Below, in pieces: positions 62,629 through 64,000 of a stretch of DNA of 64,000 bases. The stretch's first letter is position 1. Each line of letters begins with the position of its first letter. The position numbers were made by a program, and so were the translations under genes. Source of the stretch: Halomonas alkalicola (lineage in GTDB: Bacteria > Pseudomonadota > Gammaproteobacteria > Pseudomonadales > Halomonadaceae); assembly GCF_030704205.1 (NCBI RefSeq), contig NZ_CP131913.1:3348001-3412000 (forward strand). Direction: 5' to 3'. The notes beneath the pieces are model-generated. The model did no database searches. It was given only the letters and a program-made list of their open reading frames with translations, and was not told where the DNA came from.

Positions 62629-63816
62629 ATGGACCGTCCCAAGCAGCTGATCGGTGTGATCGACGCCCCCGGCCCGGCGCGCAACGCCCTGGCCGAGGCC
62701 ATCGCCCGTGATGGCCTGGCAGTGATCGCCGCCGACAGTCCCGATGAGCTGCCAGCGGGGGTCTCGCTGGTGGTGGCCCATGCCCGGGCGCTCTCCGAGG
62801 AGCAGTGGGCGCCGCTCTGCGCGCGCCTGCCGACCCTGGTGGTCAGCGATAGCCGCGAGTCCCCCGGGCTGCTCTCCGCAGTGGATGCCGGCCTCGTCGA
62901 CTACATCGTCGAGCCGCTGCGCCACGGCCAGCTGCTGCGGCGAATGATCCGCAAGGTGATCGAGCTGCGCCGCCTGGAGGAGGCGCGGCGCGAGGATCAG
63001 GCGCGCCTCGAAGAGCTCAACGAGAGCCTGGAGACCCACCTGGCGATGCTGCGCCTCGACCAGCAGGCCGGCGGCCAGATCCAGCGCAAGCTGCTGCCGC
63101 CGCGCCCCCAGACCTCGGGGGGCGTCACCTGCGACTACTGGTTTGCCCCCTGGCTCTATCTCTCCGGCGACTTCCTGGATTTCCAGCGCCTGGACGAGCG
63201 CCATCTGCTGTTCTATTTTGCCGATGTCTCTGGCCATGGTACCTCCTCGGCCTTCGTCACCGTGCTGCTCAAGTACCTGGCCAACCGCTGGCAGGGCGAG
63301 TGGGACGGCACCGCGCCCGAGGCCCTGCCACCGCGCTGGCTGAGCGATCTCAACCGCGAGCTGCTGGACACCGGCATCGGCAAGCATGCGACCCTGTTCG
63401 TCGGGGTCATTGACCTCGAGCGCCGCTATCTGCACTATTCGCTGGGCGCACAGCTGCCCATGCCCCTGCTGGTGGCGGATGGCGAGGTCCGGCCACTGTC
63501 CGGCGAGGGCATGCCGGTGGGGCTGTTTCCCGGTGCCGACTACCCCACCCTGGGGTGTTCGCTGCCCGAGAACTTCCGCCTTTGGCTGTGTTCGGATGGA
63601 GTATTGGAATGCCTGCCGGGCGAAACGCTCGACACGCGGCTCAGGGAGCTCGAGCAGCGGGTGCTGGCCAGCGAGACGCTGGAAGACCTGCGGGCCAGTC
63701 TGGCCCTCGGCCATCTGGCCAGCGGTGACGATGTCGGTATGAATACGGCCATCGAGGCACTGCCCGACGACCTGACGATCATGATGTTGAGCGGATTTGG
63801 CAATGTTGATTTCTGA
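62629..63816 (+). CDS. rssB: RssB-like response regulator/PP2C phosphatase with degenerate receiver
   Basis: 395 residues. Residues 1-120 have a receiver-like fold, but the usual acidic pair is reduced to VIDAP and the phosphoacceptor position reads GVSLVVAHARAL with no Asp, so it is probably not phosphorylated. A coiled-coil linker (about 115-140) leads to a PP2C SpoIIE-type phosphatase domain with its metal-site residues (LSGDFLDF, FADVSGHGTSSAF, LCSDGVLE, DDLTIMML). The next gene is a STAS protein, the natural substrate class, and the mlaA-phosphatase-STAS order recalls the PA2800-PA2798-PA2797 region of Pseudomonas. It should control a partner-switch, possibly of RpoS type. The start has a weak ribosome site. 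Confidence 0.85.
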   Translation: MDRPKQLIGVIDAPGPARNALAEAIARDGLAVIAADSPDELPAGVSLVVAHARALSEEQWAPLCARLPTLVVSDSRESPGLLSAVDAGLVDYIVEPLRHGQLLRRMIRKVIELRRLEEARREDQARLEELNESLETHLAMLRLDQQAGGQIQRKLLPPRPQTSGGVTCDYWFAPWLYLSGDFLDFQRLDERHLLFYFADVSGHGTSSAFVTVLLKYLANRWQGEWDGTAPEALPPRWLSDLNRELLDTGIGKHATLFVGVIDLERRYLHYSLGAQLPMPLLVADGEVRPLSGEGMPVGLFPGADYPTLGCSLPENFRLWLCSDGVLECLPGETLDTRLRELEQRVLASETLEDLRASLALGHLASGDDVGMNTAIEALPDDLTIMMLSGFGNVDF

Positions 63817-64000
63817 AGGGCGCATCAAGGCGGCATTCGACGCTGGCGTCTTCGTCCTCAAGCTATGTGGCGACGTGCGCCTGACCCTCTGCGCGACCCT
63901 GGACCGCCAGGCCGAGCAGCTCGCCCAGACCCCCGGGCTCACCACGCTGATCATCGATCTGCGCGATGCTACCAACGTGGACTCCACTGCACTGGGCTTT
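63803..64000 (+). CDS. STAS-domain anti-sigma factor antagonist (3' partial)
   Basis: The gene starts at ATG 63803, overlapping the phosphatase gene by 14 nt, and runs off the window. The 66 visible residues MLISEGRIKAAFDAGVFVLK ... TLIIDLRDATNVDSTALGF have the STAS pattern with the conserved Ser in VDSTALGF that is phosphorylated by anti-sigma kinases and dephosphorylated by PP2C partners. RssC-like by context. Not in a long frame because it is cut by the window end. Confidence 0.8.
   Translation, partial: MLISEGRIKAAFDAGVFVLKLCGDVRLTLCATLDRQAEQLAQTPGLTTLIIDLRDATNVDSTALGF

Overview
This 64-kb, GC-rich window looks like chromosomal DNA of a halophilic gammaproteobacterium, most likely Halomonadaceae. 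The evidence is a choline-to-glycine-betaine operon (betIBA), a Pseudomonas/Halomonas-type gene set (prc, apeB, PA3286-like ketoacyl synthase, mlaA-rssB-STAS), the dnaX-ybaB-recR block and uniformly high GC. It is mostly housekeeping chromosome. I see no integrase, transposase, CRISPR array or prophage.

Layout. 1-8 kb: the 3' part of an SLC13/TrkA-C transporter, fadE, and betI-betB-betA on the minus strand behind a perfect BetI-type palindrome. 8-13.2 kb: tRNA-Met, three tRNA-Asn, prc, apeB, an inverted second tRNA-Met, and a Glu-Gly-(pseudo-Gly)-Glu-Gly-Glu-Gly tRNA array. 13.4-17.3 kb: coupled yadG-yadH-queF, a nitroreductase, a thioesterase and tRNA-Ser. 17.6-23.9 kb: a 1201-residue membrane GAF-LOV-GGDEF-EAL protein followed by a stand-alone EAL protein, a phage-lysin-like muramidase and a DUF3617 protein. 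23.9-34 kb: an RND pump pair, yhiN, an orphan ParA, a TetR-like regulator with a CopD-like protein, yqjDEK and pldA. 34-44 kb: a frameshifted mscK, tlyA, an AbrB-type permease, a CPA2 antiporter, the 4.5S RNA gene ffs, an acetylpolyamine amidohydrolase and a KfrA-like protein. 44-64 kb: dnaX (split by a 13-G run), ybaB, recR, rnd, ycgL, ycgN, ptrB, a small membrane protein, a VWA protein, a class II amidotransferase, fadD, hrpA, a ketoacyl synthase, mlaA, an RssB-like phosphatase and a partial STAS gene.

How the genes work together. Several themes recur: osmotic and ion homeostasis (betIBA, mscK, CPA2 antiporter), envelope integrity (pldA, mlaA, prc, RND pump, yqjDEK), fatty-acid turnover (fadE, fadD, ketoacyl synthase, with candidate operators upstream of fadE and fadD), and translation (eleven tRNAs, ffs, hrpA, queF, tlyA). 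The two c-di-GMP genes form a likely signalling unit whose first member carries a complete LOV photosensor motif set.

Most notable points: (1) the LOV-containing c-di-GMP protein; (2) the G13 tract in dnaX, which closes the zero frame at 431 residues while the tau C-terminal domain continues in another frame; (3) mscK broken by a perfect 7-bp tandem duplication, where removing one copy restores the frame; (4) a decayed tRNA-Gly inside the tRNA array with GNRA hairpins after the tRNA-Gly copies.
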